From assembly GCA_019414465.1 (NCBI GenBank), contig DXLY01000037.1:1-17249 (forward strand): a stretch of 17,249 nt of DNA. Reading direction: 5' to 3'. The position numbers were made by a program, and so were the translations under genes. Under the pieces are notes generated by a model. That model saw nothing but the letters and a program-made list of their open reading frames with translations. It was not told where the DNA came from and made no database searches. Below are positions 1 through 8,811 of the stretch, piece after piece (position 1 is the first letter of the stretch; each line of letters opens with the position of its first letter). The stretch is from Collinsella sp. Lineage in GTDB: Bacteria > Actinomycetota > Coriobacteriia > Coriobacteriales > Coriobacteriaceae.

Positions 1-1
1 G

Positions 2-415
2 CTAAGCCACATCTTGGGAGATGCGGGAATCGGTGCGACCGACCCAGATACACCGCTGCCATATCACCTACTCTTGCAAGGACTCTGCTTTGGCTTGCCG
101 GGCTATGCCAATCCTGCCTCGAGGCGAAAGTGTGGCGCGGGTCGCTGGGACATCCAGGTTTTCCCTACGGGTGCTGTGTTCGACGTAGCAGACACGATTG
201 GCATGCTGGACGAGCGCCCACTGATAACGATTAACTTGATGTATGACCCCGATGTGGATGCGCTAGGGTTGGAATTGCTGGCCGTGCAGTCGCTACTCGA
301 CATAGAGCGCGACGGCATCGACGAAATCCGTGTGCCGCGCCCCGGCGTGGGTCGCATGCGCTGGGGGTTCGGTTTTGATGGGCAGCATGTGGCTACGGTG
401 TGCCAGCTGCTTTAA
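2..415 (+). CDS. C-terminal part of an unrecognised protein (5' end outside window)
   Basis: The reading frame is open from the first bases of the window to a TAA at 413-415, so the true start probably lies upstream. A TTG at 14 could serve as a start, but no ribosome site can be judged there. About 137 residues are visible. They look globular, with alternating hydrophobic stretches (ITINLMYDPDVDALGLELL) and a Gly/Arg-rich tail (VPRPGVGRMRWGF), and have no membrane segment or recognisable catalytic motif. The tail faintly recalls the glycine-rich loop of macro-type ADP-ribose-binding domains, but that is not enough for a call. The gene converges on the leftward glycosyltransferase, with only 24 bp between the two stop codons. 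Confidence 0.55.
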   Translation, partial: LSHILGDAGIGATDPDTPLPYHLLLQGLCFGLPGYANPASRRKCGAGRWDIQVFPTGAVFDVADTIGMLDERPLITINLMYDPDVDALGLELLAVQSLLDIERDGIDEIRVPRPGVGRMRWGFGFDGQHVATVCQLL

Positions 416-439
416 GCGCCGAGGTGTTTCCGGCTTCCG

Positions 440-1459
440 TTACTCGGTGTCCTTCATGGGCGGCATGGGCTTCCAGTTGGGATCCTTAACGATCTTGCGG
501 GCGTCCTTCATGCCACGGCGCAGCGCCGGAATGCCGGTCTTAAAGCACTTGTCAACGGCGGCCAGGCGAATGAACTCCTTGCAGAAGGTCGCGGCGTTGC
601 CCAGACGGAACAGCACGGGGTGATAGTCGCCGTAAATCTGCATGTAGCGGGCCAGATAACCGCGGTTGCGCATGATGTAGTAGCGGTTGGTGTCGCTCGT
701 AGAGTTGAGCTGGCGCTTGCCGGCGATATCCCAGTTGGAGACGGCGCGGGCACGCTTGAGCACCACGTCGGCGACCACGGCGGCGGGGAAGTGCTGGCTG
801 GCTACGTAGCCGTAGCAGGCATCGTCGCCGTAGATAAAGAAGCGCGCGTCGGGCAGGCCAATCTTGTCGACCACGCGGCGCGAGAACATGCCGCCCTCAA
901 AGCACAGCTGGTTCATGGCGCGGTAGCCCTCGGGACCCAGATCCCACTTGGCGATAGGGTTAGGGATGCCGAGCGAGAGGATGAGCTGGTACTGCCAAAA
1001 GAAAGCGCCGCCGTCAAAGTCCAGGCGCGAACCCTGGATGACATCGTAGCGGTCGGTCCACTTGGCAAGACGCTCGATGCCTTCGGGGATGACGAGCACG
1101 TCGTCGTCCATCACCCAGAACCACTGGGCGCCCAGGTCGTAGGCGCATTTGGTGCCGGCGGAGAAGCCGCCCGCACCGCCGCCGTTTTCGAGCTGCGGGG
1201 CGTAGATGACACGGTCGGTGCCGCCCTGCGCGTCGAGCTGCTCGGTGTCGATGCCCCACAGGTTGGCCAGGCGCTCGTTGAATGCGGCGCATATGGCCTC
1301 GGTCTCGCGCGAATTCTCGTTATCGACAATCACGATGCGCCAGGGCGCGGCCGTGAGCTCGGTCATGGAGTCGAACAAGTTGGCCAGGAGTTCCTGGCGC
1401 TTGTACGTAACGACGACGATGGCGAGCTTATCGATGGGAGCGGGAAGGGTTGAAGGCAT
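440..1459 (-). CDS. GlfT-like family 2 glycosyltransferase
   Basis: A 339-residue GT-A fold glycosyltransferase, probably cytoplasmic and adding a sugar to a surface glycan. The N-terminus has the nucleotide-binding strand LAIVVVTYKRQELL, followed by IVIVDNENS. The metal/sugar-nucleotide motif is MDDDV, and further down are FEGGMF and FFIYGDDACYGY. This layout, with ENGGGAGGFSAG before the DDD motif, resembles galactofuranosyl and related rhamnan/galactan transferases (GlfT2-like family 2); the actual sugar cannot be read. I chose the ATG at 1459 because GAAAGGA lies 11 nt upstream (1471-1477, complement). The longer frame to 1501 would add 14 residues that precede the domain. The gene is divergent from the five-gene glycosyltransferase operon and probably serves the same pathway. 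Confidence 0.85.
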   Translation of the reverse strand: MPSTLPAPIDKLAIVVVTYKRQELLANLFDSMTELTAAPWRIVIVDNENSRETEAICAAFNERLANLWGIDTEQLDAQGGTDRVIYAPQLENGGGAGGFSAGTKCAYDLGAQWFWVMDDDVLVIPEGIERLAKWTDRYDVIQGSRLDFDGGAFFWQYQLILSLGIPNPIAKWDLGPEGYRAMNQLCFEGGMFSRRVVDKIGLPDARFFIYGDDACYGYVASQHFPAAVVADVVLKRARAVSNWDIAGKRQLNSTSDTNRYYIMRNRGYLARYMQIYGDYHPVLFRLGNAATFCKEFIRLAAVDKCFKTGIPALRRGMKDARKIVKDPNWKPMPPMKDTE

Positions 1460-1621
1460 GGGGCAATATATCCTTTCACGCGCGGCGCGCATGCGCTGCA
1501 CGGAAGCTATCGAATACGTCCTTGGGACTGTCCTATTGTAAAGGCTCGGCGCACCTTAGCGGCAAGCTTTGAATAAAACGCAGGAACCTGCCATGGGCCC
1601 GCCGCATGACGTGGGGCTGCT

Positions 1622-1651
1622 TTGCCCGCAAGAGGCTCCATAGATTATATA
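1622..1651 (+). promoter_or_regulatory. Putative promoter of the glycosyltransferase operon
   Basis: TTGCCC (1622-1627) and TTATAT (1645-1650) are separated by 17 bp, fitting a housekeeping sigma-factor promoter. The first gene of the operon starts 65 bp further on, at 1716. The stretch is the most AT-rich part of the gap between the divergent glycosyltransferase genes. The assignment rests on pattern only. Confidence 0.4.
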
Positions 1652-1715
1652 AACGCCCGCTGGCGCGCTGACCCTTTGATACCATGAAACGACAGGTATT
1701 TCCTAAGGAGCACAT

Positions 1716-2819
1716 TTGTCTACTAACGCCTCTGGCAGCCCTGTTCTGTCGCTGCTTATTCCCATTTACAATGTTCAGCGCTATCTGCGCGAGTGCCTCG
1801 ATTCCGCTCTGGCGCAGACGCTCAAGGATATTGAGATCATCTGCATTAACGACGGGTCGACCGACAACTCGCCCGCGATTATCCGCGAGTATATGGAGCG
1901 CGATGGGCGCGTCAAGATGATCGACAAGGCCAACAGCGGCTACGGCGACTCGATGAACCACGGTCTGGAGATGGCGCGTGGCAAGTACGTTGGTATCTTG
2001 GAGTCCGATGACTTTATGGCGCCCGACGCACTCGAAAAGCTTGTCTCGGCCGCCGATAGCAATAATGCCGACTTTGCGAAGGCGAACTTTGATTTCTACT
2101 GGTCTAAGCCCGAGGAGCGCCGTTCGCTGCACGAGATGTTTAAAGCCAAGGACTGTGGCAAGCCAGTGCACCCGAGCGATACGACGCAGTTCTTTAAGCA
2201 AAAGCCGTCGATTTGGTCGGCCGTGTACCGTCGCGATTTTCTTGAGCGCAACGGCATTACGTTCCTGCCGACTCCGGGGGCATCCTTTCAGGACACGTCA
2301 TTCGCCTTTAAGGTGATCGCGTGCGCCGATAAGGCTATTTACCTGCACGATGCCGTGTTGTCGTATCGCCAGGACAACGAGAATTCCTCGGTCAATTCTT
2401 CAGCTAAGGTCTTTTGCGTCAATACCGAGTATGCCGAGATTGAGCGTTGGATTCGAGAGGATTATGCCCGCGACCACGCAAGCGGCGATGTCGCGCGCAT
2501 GCTCAAGTTCAACCAGCTCATTAAGTACGATTCATACATGTGGAACTACGTGCGCCTGGCGCCTAAGTTCTATAAGGAGTTCCTGGTTCAGATGGCTAAG
2601 GAATTTCAGGCGGCCTTGGACGCGGGGGAGTTTTTGCTTGACGACCTCAAACCGTGGAAGCGCGCAAATCTCGCTGCCATCCTCAAAGATCCTGAGGGCT
2701 GGGTTGACGAGCATCCGAGTTTCGCGACGGATGGTGCCTTGGGGCGTGCTAAGTATTACGCCTCGGTTGGAGGCCCAGGCGTGGTCGCTGCCTTCCTCAT
2801 CGAATCGCTGAGGGGGTAG
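1716..2819 (+). CDS. Family 2 glycosyltransferase, type A (copy 1)
   Basis: A 367-residue GT-A glycosyltransferase that starts the rightward operon. TTG at 1716 is the start: AAGGAG (1705-1710) sits 5 nt upstream and the protein begins directly at the domain. Residues 10-19 (VLSLLIPIYN) form the first Rossmann strand, NDGST is at 45-49 and the metal-binding ESDD motif at 96-99. The segment NSGYGDSMNHGLEMARGKYV between them is nearly identical in the copy at 3941-5059. The C-terminal half has the IWSAVYRRDFL and YRQDNENSSVN motifs, also conserved in that copy. The enzyme probably transfers a sugar from a nucleotide donor to a surface polysaccharide; donor and acceptor are unknown. There are no membrane segments. 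The next gene begins 6 bp after the stop. Confidence 0.9.
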   Translation: MSTNASGSPVLSLLIPIYNVQRYLRECLDSALAQTLKDIEIICINDGSTDNSPAIIREYMERDGRVKMIDKANSGYGDSMNHGLEMARGKYVGILESDDFMAPDALEKLVSAADSNNADFAKANFDFYWSKPEERRSLHEMFKAKDCGKPVHPSDTTQFFKQKPSIWSAVYRRDFLERNGITFLPTPGASFQDTSFAFKVIACADKAIYLHDAVLSYRQDNENSSVNSSAKVFCVNTEYAEIERWIREDYARDHASGDVARMLKFNQLIKYDSYMWNYVRLAPKFYKEFLVQMAKEFQAALDAGEFLLDDLKPWKRANLAAILKDPEGWVDEHPSFATDGALGRAKYYASVGGPGVVAAFLIESLRG

Positions 2820-2825
2820 GTCGAC

Positions 2826-3866
2826 ATGGGAGAGGCCTCGTGTCCTAAAGCTACCATTGTCGTCCCCGTTTACAACTCTGCGCTCTCCATTCAGCGATGC
2901 CTCGATTCGCTGTTGGCCCAGTCCGAGCGCTCGATTCAGGTTGTCTGCGTCAGCGACGGTTCGACTGATGATTCGTTGAACGTGTTGCGCCAGATCGCGC
3001 AGGCCGACGATCGCGTACTGGTGATTGACCAGGAAAACGCGGGCGTCTCGTGTGCTCGAAATGCCGGTATCGATGTCGCCGAGGGCGAGACCGTCTTTTT
3101 TGTGGACGCCGACGATTACATCGATGCCCGGACGGTCGAGCACGTGCTGCATTCCATGGAGTCTGCAGATGCCGAGGCCGCCGTTTTTGGCGGCGTCTGT
3201 GAACCTGCCGATGCTGCCCCCAAGCGCGTCCAGCAACTCATGAGCCCCAAAGCTGGTACCTTCGGCGCCCGTGATCCCCAACTGCTGTTCCATTCGAATG
3301 CGCAGCCCTATGCCTGCCGTGCGGCTTTTTCGCGCGAGCTGCTCAATCGCGAAGGCATTCGCTTCGCCCCCGGTTTGGCTTTGGGCGAGGACGTCGTCTT
3401 CCAATTTGCGGCTTATTCGCTTGCCCGCAGGACCGTCGTCATGCCTGACAAGTTCTACCACTACGTGATGGAGAGCGAATCGGCGACGCACGAGTTCAAC
3501 AGTGCCGAGGCTCGTGCCAAAAAGCTTGACGCCCACATGAGGATGCTCGAGGAGGTCTTGGAGGGCTGGGCGGCCTACGGTCTTTTGGACCTGTGTCCCG
3601 GCGAGCTGATAACTTGGTTTTTGGACCTAATTGTGTTCGACCTGGCGCGCTTGGATGCCGATGACTTCCATCGCGTGGCGGCTCGCGTCAACATGGACCT
3701 CGCGACGTTTTTGGGAACGGACTGGGCAGATATGCCTGCTAAGGGCGCCGTTCGCCGTGTTGCCCACAAGCTCGTTGCGGCGACCTCGGGCGTTTCGATG
3801 GCAGACGCCACGCTGTTCTATCTTTCGACTCGCGGTCTCAAAGCCTGCCTGGAGCGCTTTATCTAA
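2826..3866 (+). CDS. Family 2 glycosyltransferase, type B (copy 1)
   Basis: A 346-residue GT-A glycosyltransferase. ATG at 2826 is preceded by AGGGGG (2811-2816) overlapping the end of the previous gene, so the two are probably translated together. Key motifs are IVVPVYNSALS (residues 11-21), SDGSTDDS (43-50), the donor-handling NAGVSCARNAGI (71-82) and the metal-binding DADD (94-97). The middle region has CRAAFSRELLNREGIRF and GEDVVFQFAAY, the usual acceptor-side signature of wall-polysaccharide family 2 enzymes (established for the family; substrate not readable). It shares this architecture with the gene at 5072-6139. It is soluble, with no transmembrane helix. Confidence 0.88.
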   Translation: MGEASCPKATIVVPVYNSALSIQRCLDSLLAQSERSIQVVCVSDGSTDDSLNVLRQIAQADDRVLVIDQENAGVSCARNAGIDVAEGETVFFVDADDYIDARTVEHVLHSMESADAEAAVFGGVCEPADAAPKRVQQLMSPKAGTFGARDPQLLFHSNAQPYACRAAFSRELLNREGIRFAPGLALGEDVVFQFAAYSLARRTVVMPDKFYHYVMESESATHEFNSAEARAKKLDAHMRMLEEVLEGWAAYGLLDLCPGELITWFLDLIVFDLARLDADDFHRVAARVNMDLATFLGTDWADMPAKGAVRRVAHKLVAATSGVSMADATLFYLSTRGLKACLERFI

Positions 3867-3940
3867 TTCCAAGCGCTGCCGCTCGCCGCAACTCGGCTGT
3901 TAAAATAACCCTGTTACACGCTACTCAACAGGAGGTTCTC

Positions 3941-5059
3941 TTGCAGAACTCTGATACCCCTAAAGTTTCGCTGCTTGTCCCCATTTGCAATGTCGAACGC
4001 TACCTGTGCGAGTGCCTCGATTCCGCCGTGGCGCAGACGCTTAAGGACATCGAGATCATCTGTATCAATGACGGTTCCACCGATAGCTCGCCGGATATCA
4101 TCCGCGAGTACATGGAGCGCGACCCCCGTGTGAAGATGATCGACAAGGCCAACAGCGGCTACGGTGACTCGATGAACCGCGGCCTGGAGATGGCGCGCGG
4201 CGAGTACGTGGGCATCCTTGAGTCCGACGACTTTATGTTTGAGGATTCGCTCCAAAAGCTGGTTGCCAAGGCCGATGCTGAGCATGCCGATGTGGTAAAG
4301 GGCGACTTTTACCTGTATTGGTCCGCGCCCAGTGAGCGCCGTGAGCTGTTTGGGATTATCGATGAGCATATGACGGGCGCCGCGTATCGCCCCGTCGATC
4401 GCCCTGGCATCTTCTACCGCAAACCTTCCATTTGGTCTGCCATCTATCGGCGCGAGTTCCTCAACGACAATCAGATTCGGTTCCTTCCCACGCCGGGCGC
4501 CTCGTATCAGGACGCAGGCTTTAACTTTAAGGTCTGGGCGTGCGCCGAGCGTGCCGCGTTTATTGCGGACCCCATCCTGTGCTATCGCCAGGACAATGAG
4601 AAGAGCTCTGTTAATTCGCCCAACAAGGTGTTTTGCGTGTGCGACGAATATGCCGAGATGCAACGTTTTTTGGATGAACGTCCCGAGCTCAAGGTTCAGC
4701 TCCAGGGCATTTTAATGCGCATGAAGGTCGATACGTATCGCTGGAATGACGAGCGTCTGGTCGATGAGCTGCGCGAGCAGTTTTGGGAGAAGGCTTCGCC
4801 CGAGCTCAAGGCCGATTGGGATGCCGGTCGCTTTGATCTGTCGCTGTTCGATCCGCGCGGCGAGACCGACTTGCGCCTGATGGTCAAGTCGCCCCGTGCT
4901 TATATCGATTCGCGCTTTGACTTTAAGAAGCCCGGCAAGCTCAATACGTTTAAGCACTACTTTAAGATTGGCGGCCTGCCGCTGGTCTGGCGCGTGCTGA
5001 CGTATCAGCGCACCTACGGCGATAATCCGCATCCCGATGACGTGCCGGCCGCACAGTAG
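3941..5059 (+). CDS. Family 2 glycosyltransferase, type A (copy 2)
   Basis: A 372-residue paralogue of the operon's first enzyme. TTG at 3941 has a textbook AGGAGG (3930-3935) 5 nt upstream. NDGST is at 43-47 and ESDD at 94-97. The stretch from ECLDSAVAQTLKDIEI to LESDDFM is almost identical in protein and strongly similar in DNA to 1790-2020, so the pair arose by duplication. The C-terminal quarters differ, especially after the shared YRQDNEKSSVN motif, which suggests divergence in acceptor choice. A 74-bp gap precedes it, the largest in the operon. It includes the AT-rich GTTAAAATAAC (3899-3909), which might carry an internal promoter, though I see no convincing -35 box. Confidence 0.9.
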   Translation: MQNSDTPKVSLLVPICNVERYLCECLDSAVAQTLKDIEIICINDGSTDSSPDIIREYMERDPRVKMIDKANSGYGDSMNRGLEMARGEYVGILESDDFMFEDSLQKLVAKADAEHADVVKGDFYLYWSAPSERRELFGIIDEHMTGAAYRPVDRPGIFYRKPSIWSAIYRREFLNDNQIRFLPTPGASYQDAGFNFKVWACAERAAFIADPILCYRQDNEKSSVNSPNKVFCVCDEYAEMQRFLDERPELKVQLQGILMRMKVDTYRWNDERLVDELREQFWEKASPELKADWDAGRFDLSLFDPRGETDLRLMVKSPRAYIDSRFDFKKPGKLNTFKHYFKIGGLPLVWRVLTYQRTYGDNPHPDDVPAAQ

Positions 5060-5071
5060 GAGCACTTGGCT

Positions 5072-6139
5072 ATGACTACCCCCAAGATTTCCGTTGTCGT
5101 TCCCATCTATAAGGTGGAGGAGTGCCTGGCCTGGTGCCTGGACTCCCTGCTTGCGCAGGACATGCCCGATTGGGAAGGCGTGCTGGTCAACGATGGCTCG
5201 CCGGACGGTTCGCGCGATATTGCGGCTGCCTATTGCGAAAAGGACGCGCGCTTTACGTTGGTCGATAAAGAGAACGGGGGCCTGTCGAGCGCGCGCAATG
5301 CAGGCATCGCCGCGTCCACGGCGCCTATTGTCGCGTTCTTGGATTCCGACGACCGCTTTACGCCCGATGCATGCCGCGTGATCGTCGATGCCTTTGAGCG
5401 CGAGGACTGCGACGTGTTGACCTTTGGCGCGAACCCGTATCCGCTGGAGGCGGGGTATCCGTGGCTTAACTATGTGCTTAGCCCGCGCGATGTGTCGTTT
5501 GAGGGCTATAGCTCCGACCTGCTGTTTAAGGAAGCGTCTCGTCCCTTTGCATGGCGCACCGCCTGCAAGCGCGACTTCTTGCTGGGCAACGGGATCGTGT
5601 TCGACGAAACCGTTAAGTATGGCGAGGACCAGGTCTTCGACTTTGCCGTGTACGGTCGTTCGCACAAGACCGCGCTTATCTCGAACAAGTTGTACGACTA
5701 TCGCGTGGCTCGCAAGGGTTCGCTCATGGACACCATGCGCTACGACGACGAGACACGTCTGCTGGAGCACGTGAAGATTTACTCCGCTATGCTGGCTGAC
5801 TGGCAGCGCGACGGTCTCGACGCACAGCATGCTGATGACCTGGCGTACTTCCTGTGTGATCTGGTGCTGTACGATGCGCTGAGGTTGCTGGGTTCGGACT
5901 GCGGCAAAGTGTTTGCTGCCGTTGCCGCGGCGCTTAACGGTTCTGCCGTGGACAACGATGCTGCGCTCGCACAATGTGCTCCTTCGGTTGCCGCCATGGT
6001 GCGCGCGGCACTTATCGGTAAGGCCCCTGCTGCTCGTTTGTGCAAAAAGCTCATGTTCGATTACGACGTCTTGAGGTTTGGGCGCCTGGGTGCCTGCAAA
6101 CGCATGGCAGCGAACGCCCTGGGAAAGCGAGAAGTGTAG
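5072..6139 (+). CDS. Family 2 glycosyltransferase, type B (copy 2)
   Basis: A 355-residue GT-A glycosyltransferase. I prefer the ATG at 5072 to the in-frame TTG at 5066, because AGGAG (5058-5062) is 9 nt from the ATG but only 3 nt from the TTG. Motifs: ISVVVPIYKVEE (6-17), NDGSPDGS (40-47), NGGLSSARNAGI (68-79) and the metal-binding DSDD (91-94). ACKRDFLLGNGIVF and YGEDQVFDFAVY follow, matching the layout of the gene at 2826-3866. The ribosome site overlaps the stop of the preceding gene and the stop abuts the next ATG, so translation is probably coupled on both sides. Role inferred: one glycosyl transfer in surface-glycan assembly. Confidence 0.88.
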   Translation: MTTPKISVVVPIYKVEECLAWCLDSLLAQDMPDWEGVLVNDGSPDGSRDIAAAYCEKDARFTLVDKENGGLSSARNAGIAASTAPIVAFLDSDDRFTPDACRVIVDAFEREDCDVLTFGANPYPLEAGYPWLNYVLSPRDVSFEGYSSDLLFKEASRPFAWRTACKRDFLLGNGIVFDETVKYGEDQVFDFAVYGRSHKTALISNKLYDYRVARKGSLMDTMRYDDETRLLEHVKIYSAMLADWQRDGLDAQHADDLAYFLCDLVLYDALRLLGSDCGKVFAAVAAALNGSAVDNDAALAQCAPSVAAMVRAALIGKAPAARLCKKLMFDYDVLRFGRLGACKRMAANALGKREV

Positions 6140-8626
6140 ATGAGTATCAAACGTTTGGCACTTTGCCGCAGCCAGGGCCGTCTGTTTGTGCTGCTTCGTT
6201 TTGCCGGTCAGGATGTCGCCGCGCTTATTGAGCGGGAGGGTTCTCAAGCGTTTGTCCATGCGACGACGAGCGGTTCTCGTGTGCCGTCGCTGGTGCTCCC
6301 GGTCGATCATGGCCGTGTGCTGGCGCTTTGCCCTTCCGTTTCCGGTTACGAGCGCGAGCTCGCCGTCATGGTACTTCCGTTTTTGGATGGCTTGTCGATG
6401 GATGTCGTTTTTGCATCCGGTGGTCAAAGGTTGGGCTCTATTCGCCTCGATAGCCGCGTGGCCAAGCTGGAATCCAAGATTAACTACAAAGCAAAGCCTG
6501 CGCTGTGCGCGCTTATCCGCGATGCGCAGCGTGGCGAATGCTGCGGTCGCTACGAGATCGATGCCATTCGCTATTTGCCGGCAGACTCCGGCGCGGTGTG
6601 GCGCTATGAGGTTACCTGGGCGGGAGACCCCCAGTGCGCACCCGAGTTCCAGATCTCCGATACGCATATGAATGCCATCGATGTCACCGTGCATGTGTTT
6701 GAGTCGCAGGTCGATGTGCCGCAGCAGGACGGATGCCGCGTCAATAAAACGTTTCTGAGCGTTGAGATGCCTCAGGATATACGAGATTTTGTCGCGATTG
6801 TGAGCGATCCCACAGAGCAGATCCAGAGCGGGTTTTGCGCCATGGATGGTCGCCTGTACAACGGCATGGTCGACGACAGCTGGAACCGTATGAAGGACGC
6901 GCGTGCAGACGACGCAGCTTATCGACGTTGGTTTGAGCAGCATCGCGCAAAGCCGGGCGATTTGGCGTGCCAGCGTGTCGCTTCGGCGGCCTTTGCCTAT
7001 AGGCCGCTCGTGAGCATTGTGGTGCCGTGCTACAAGACCGATCGAGTCTACCTGCGCGAGCTGCTGGACTCGGTGCTAGCCCAGAGCTATGACAACTGGG
7101 AATTGCTCCTTATGGATGCCTCACCTGAATGGGATGCGGTTGCCGACCTTGCGGCAGGCGCCCACGACGAGCGCGTTCGTCGCTTTGGGCTGCCCGGCAA
7201 CGGCGGCATTGTGGTCAACACCAACGCGGGTATTGAGCAAGCGATGGGCGACTACATCGCGTTCTTGGACCACGATGACATTCTGGAGCCGGACGCGTTG
7301 TTCCACTATGTTGCCGCGCTGAACAATGCTGCCGAGGGCGAGCGTCCCCAGGTCCTGTTCTGCGACGAGGACATGTTTCAGAAAACGGGGGAGTGGGGCC
7401 AGCCGGTCTTTAAGACCAAGCTCAATGTAGACTTGCTCTATAGCCATAACTGCGTGACGCATTTCCTGATGGTGGAGAAGGCGCTTATCGATCGTATCGG
7501 CACGTCCCCAGAAGACGTTGCGGGTGCCCAGGACTACGACCTGACGCTCCGCTGCCTTGCGGCGGGCGCGCGGTTTGAACATGTTGCGCACGTGCTGTAT
7601 CACTGGCGCGTTCATCCGGGGTCGACCGCCGATGGCTCTGCCGATAGCAAGCCGTATGCTATTGAAGCCGGTCGTCTTGCGCTGCAGCGCCACTTTAACG
7701 CGCTGGGCATTTGCGGAACGGTCGAGGAGACCGAGACGCCGTTTGTCTACCGCATGCGCTTTGCGCTGCCGGAGCCTGCGCCGCTGGTGAGCATTGTGAT
7801 TCCCACCAAGGATCACATTGAGACGCTTGACGCCTGTGTGATGTCGATCGCCCAGAAGGCCACGTATACCAATTACGAGATCGTCTTGGTGGAGAACAAC
7901 AGCGAAGCCCCGGAGACGTTTGCGTATTACGAAACCCTGTCAGAGCGCGTGGCTGCAGCATCCGAAGGCAAGGGCATCGCGCGCGTTGCGTACTGGCCGG
8001 GTGAGTTCAATTACTCCCAGACCATTAACTTTGGCGTGGAGCATGCCAAGGGCGACTATCTGCTGCTGCTCAACAACGATACCGAGGTCATAAGCCCCGA
8101 TTTTATCGAAGAGATGATGGGCTATCTGCAGCGTCCCGATGCGGGCGTGGTGGGCGCCAAACTCTATTTTGCCGATCATCTGGTACAACATGCCGGCATT
8201 TTGGTTGGCGTGCGTGGCGCACTTGCTCATGCCAACCAGGACTTCTCCGCAAAGCGCGAGGGTTATCTTGCCCGTGCCGTGCGCCCGGGCAACTTCAGCG
8301 CCGTGACGGGCGCCTGTCAGATGGTCCGCCGCGACGTATTTGAGCGCGTCGGCGGCTACAACGAGGAATTCGCCGTTGGCTTTAACGACGCAGACTTTTG
8401 CCTGCGCGTATGGGAGGCGGGCTACCGCACCATCTATACGCCCTATGCCGAGCTGTATCACTACGAGTTCACCTCGCGCGGCAGGGAAGAGGCCAACGAG
8501 GAGAAGCTGCGCCGTTGGAAACGCGAACAGGCACTGTTCACGCAGCGCTGGCCGGAGTTTTTCTTGACGGGTGATCCATGGTTGGGGCCTAACTTGTCTT
8601 CCGAGAGTGAGTACTTCTCGCTTTAG
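6140..8626 (+). CDS. Bifunctional glycosyltransferase with two family 2 domains
   Basis: An 828-residue protein in three parts. Residues 1-285 form an N-terminal region without GT motifs, mostly beta-rich in appearance. The first GT-A domain (about 288-500) has LVSIVVPCYKTD, the metal-binding DHDD at 377-380 and QDYDLTLR at 464-471. The second GT-A domain (about 548-780) has LVSIVIPTKDHIETLD, NNDTE at 645-649 and FNDADFCLRVWEAGY (748-762). This arrangement is known from multidomain rhamnan and O-antigen-type transferases that add successive sugars; the sugars here cannot be read. ATG directly follows the TAG of the previous gene (6137-6139), so translation is probably coupled. It is the last gene of the operon, and no clear terminator follows. 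Confidence 0.88.
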   Translation: MSIKRLALCRSQGRLFVLLRFAGQDVAALIEREGSQAFVHATTSGSRVPSLVLPVDHGRVLALCPSVSGYERELAVMVLPFLDGLSMDVVFASGGQRLGSIRLDSRVAKLESKINYKAKPALCALIRDAQRGECCGRYEIDAIRYLPADSGAVWRYEVTWAGDPQCAPEFQISDTHMNAIDVTVHVFESQVDVPQQDGCRVNKTFLSVEMPQDIRDFVAIVSDPTEQIQSGFCAMDGRLYNGMVDDSWNRMKDARADDAAYRRWFEQHRAKPGDLACQRVASAAFAYRPLVSIVVPCYKTDRVYLRELLDSVLAQSYDNWELLLMDASPEWDAVADLAAGAHDERVRRFGLPGNGGIVVNTNAGIEQAMGDYIAFLDHDDILEPDALFHYVAALNNAAEGERPQVLFCDEDMFQKTGEWGQPVFKTKLNVDLLYSHNCVTHFLMVEKALIDRIGTSPEDVAGAQDYDLTLRCLAAGARFEHVAHVLYHWRVHPGSTADGSADSKPYAIEAGRLALQRHFNALGICGTVEETETPFVYRMRFALPEPAPLVSIVIPTKDHIETLDACVMSIAQKATYTNYEIVLVENNSEAPETFAYYETLSERVAAASEGKGIARVAYWPGEFNYSQTINFGVEHAKGDYLLLLNNDTEVISPDFIEEMMGYLQRPDAGVVGAKLYFADHLVQHAGILVGVRGALAHANQDFSAKREGYLARAVRPGNFSAVTGACQMVRRDVFERVGGYNEEFAVGFNDADFCLRVWEAGYRTIYTPYAELYHYEFTSRGREEANEEKLRRWKREQALFTQRWPEFFLTGDPWLGPNLSSESEYFSL

Positions 8627-8711
8627 ACAATGGTTGTTAGAAGGCCCTCAGCTTGACTTCGCCATGAGTTGGGAAGAAGGCAGCGTTTAGGCTATTTGTT
8701 AGTTTACATTA

Positions 8712-8811
8712 CGATAGCTCGATACTTCTACGATAAGTTTGTACAGGCTTATACAACTCGATATAATCCGATATAGTTGCGATAAACTAATAAAGCTAAG
8801 ATTGACCGATA
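8712..8811. repeat. Seven CGATA boxes in the ATPase gene's upstream region
   Basis: CGATA occurs at 8712, 8720, 8731, 8759, 8769, 8780 and 8807, followed by CGAT at 8814. The gaps repeat roughly as 8-11-28 and then 10-11-27, so two triplets lie about 48 bp apart. The 210-bp gap between the glycosyltransferase operon and the ATPase gene is otherwise AT-rich and holds no gene I can support. Such regular spacing may mark binding sites on the same helix face. Confidence 0.5.
8739..8767 (+). promoter_or_regulatory. Promoter with operator-like inverted repeat
   Basis: A perfect TATAAT (-10) at 8762-8767 lies 17 bp after TTGTAC (8739-8744, -35). The -35 box is part of an inverted repeat, TTGTA (8739-8743) and TACAA (8752-8756) separated by 8 bp, which fills the promoter spacer. 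A protein bound there would block RNA polymerase. The ATPase gene starts about 70 bp downstream. Confidence 0.55.

Noticed and set aside
620..1453. 277-codon plus-strand open frame
   Set aside because: Antisense shadow of the GlfT-like gene, with low-complexity Val/Ala/Gly-rich content and no domain.
2532..3536. 334-codon minus-strand open frame
   Set aside because: Antisense to two glycosyltransferase genes; no motif and no ribosome site worth noting.
4712..6943. Very long 743-codon open frame on the minus strand
   Set aside because: It is antisense to three glycosyltransferase genes with clear motifs and ribosome sites. Its protein has no family features and it arises from GC-rich codon bias.
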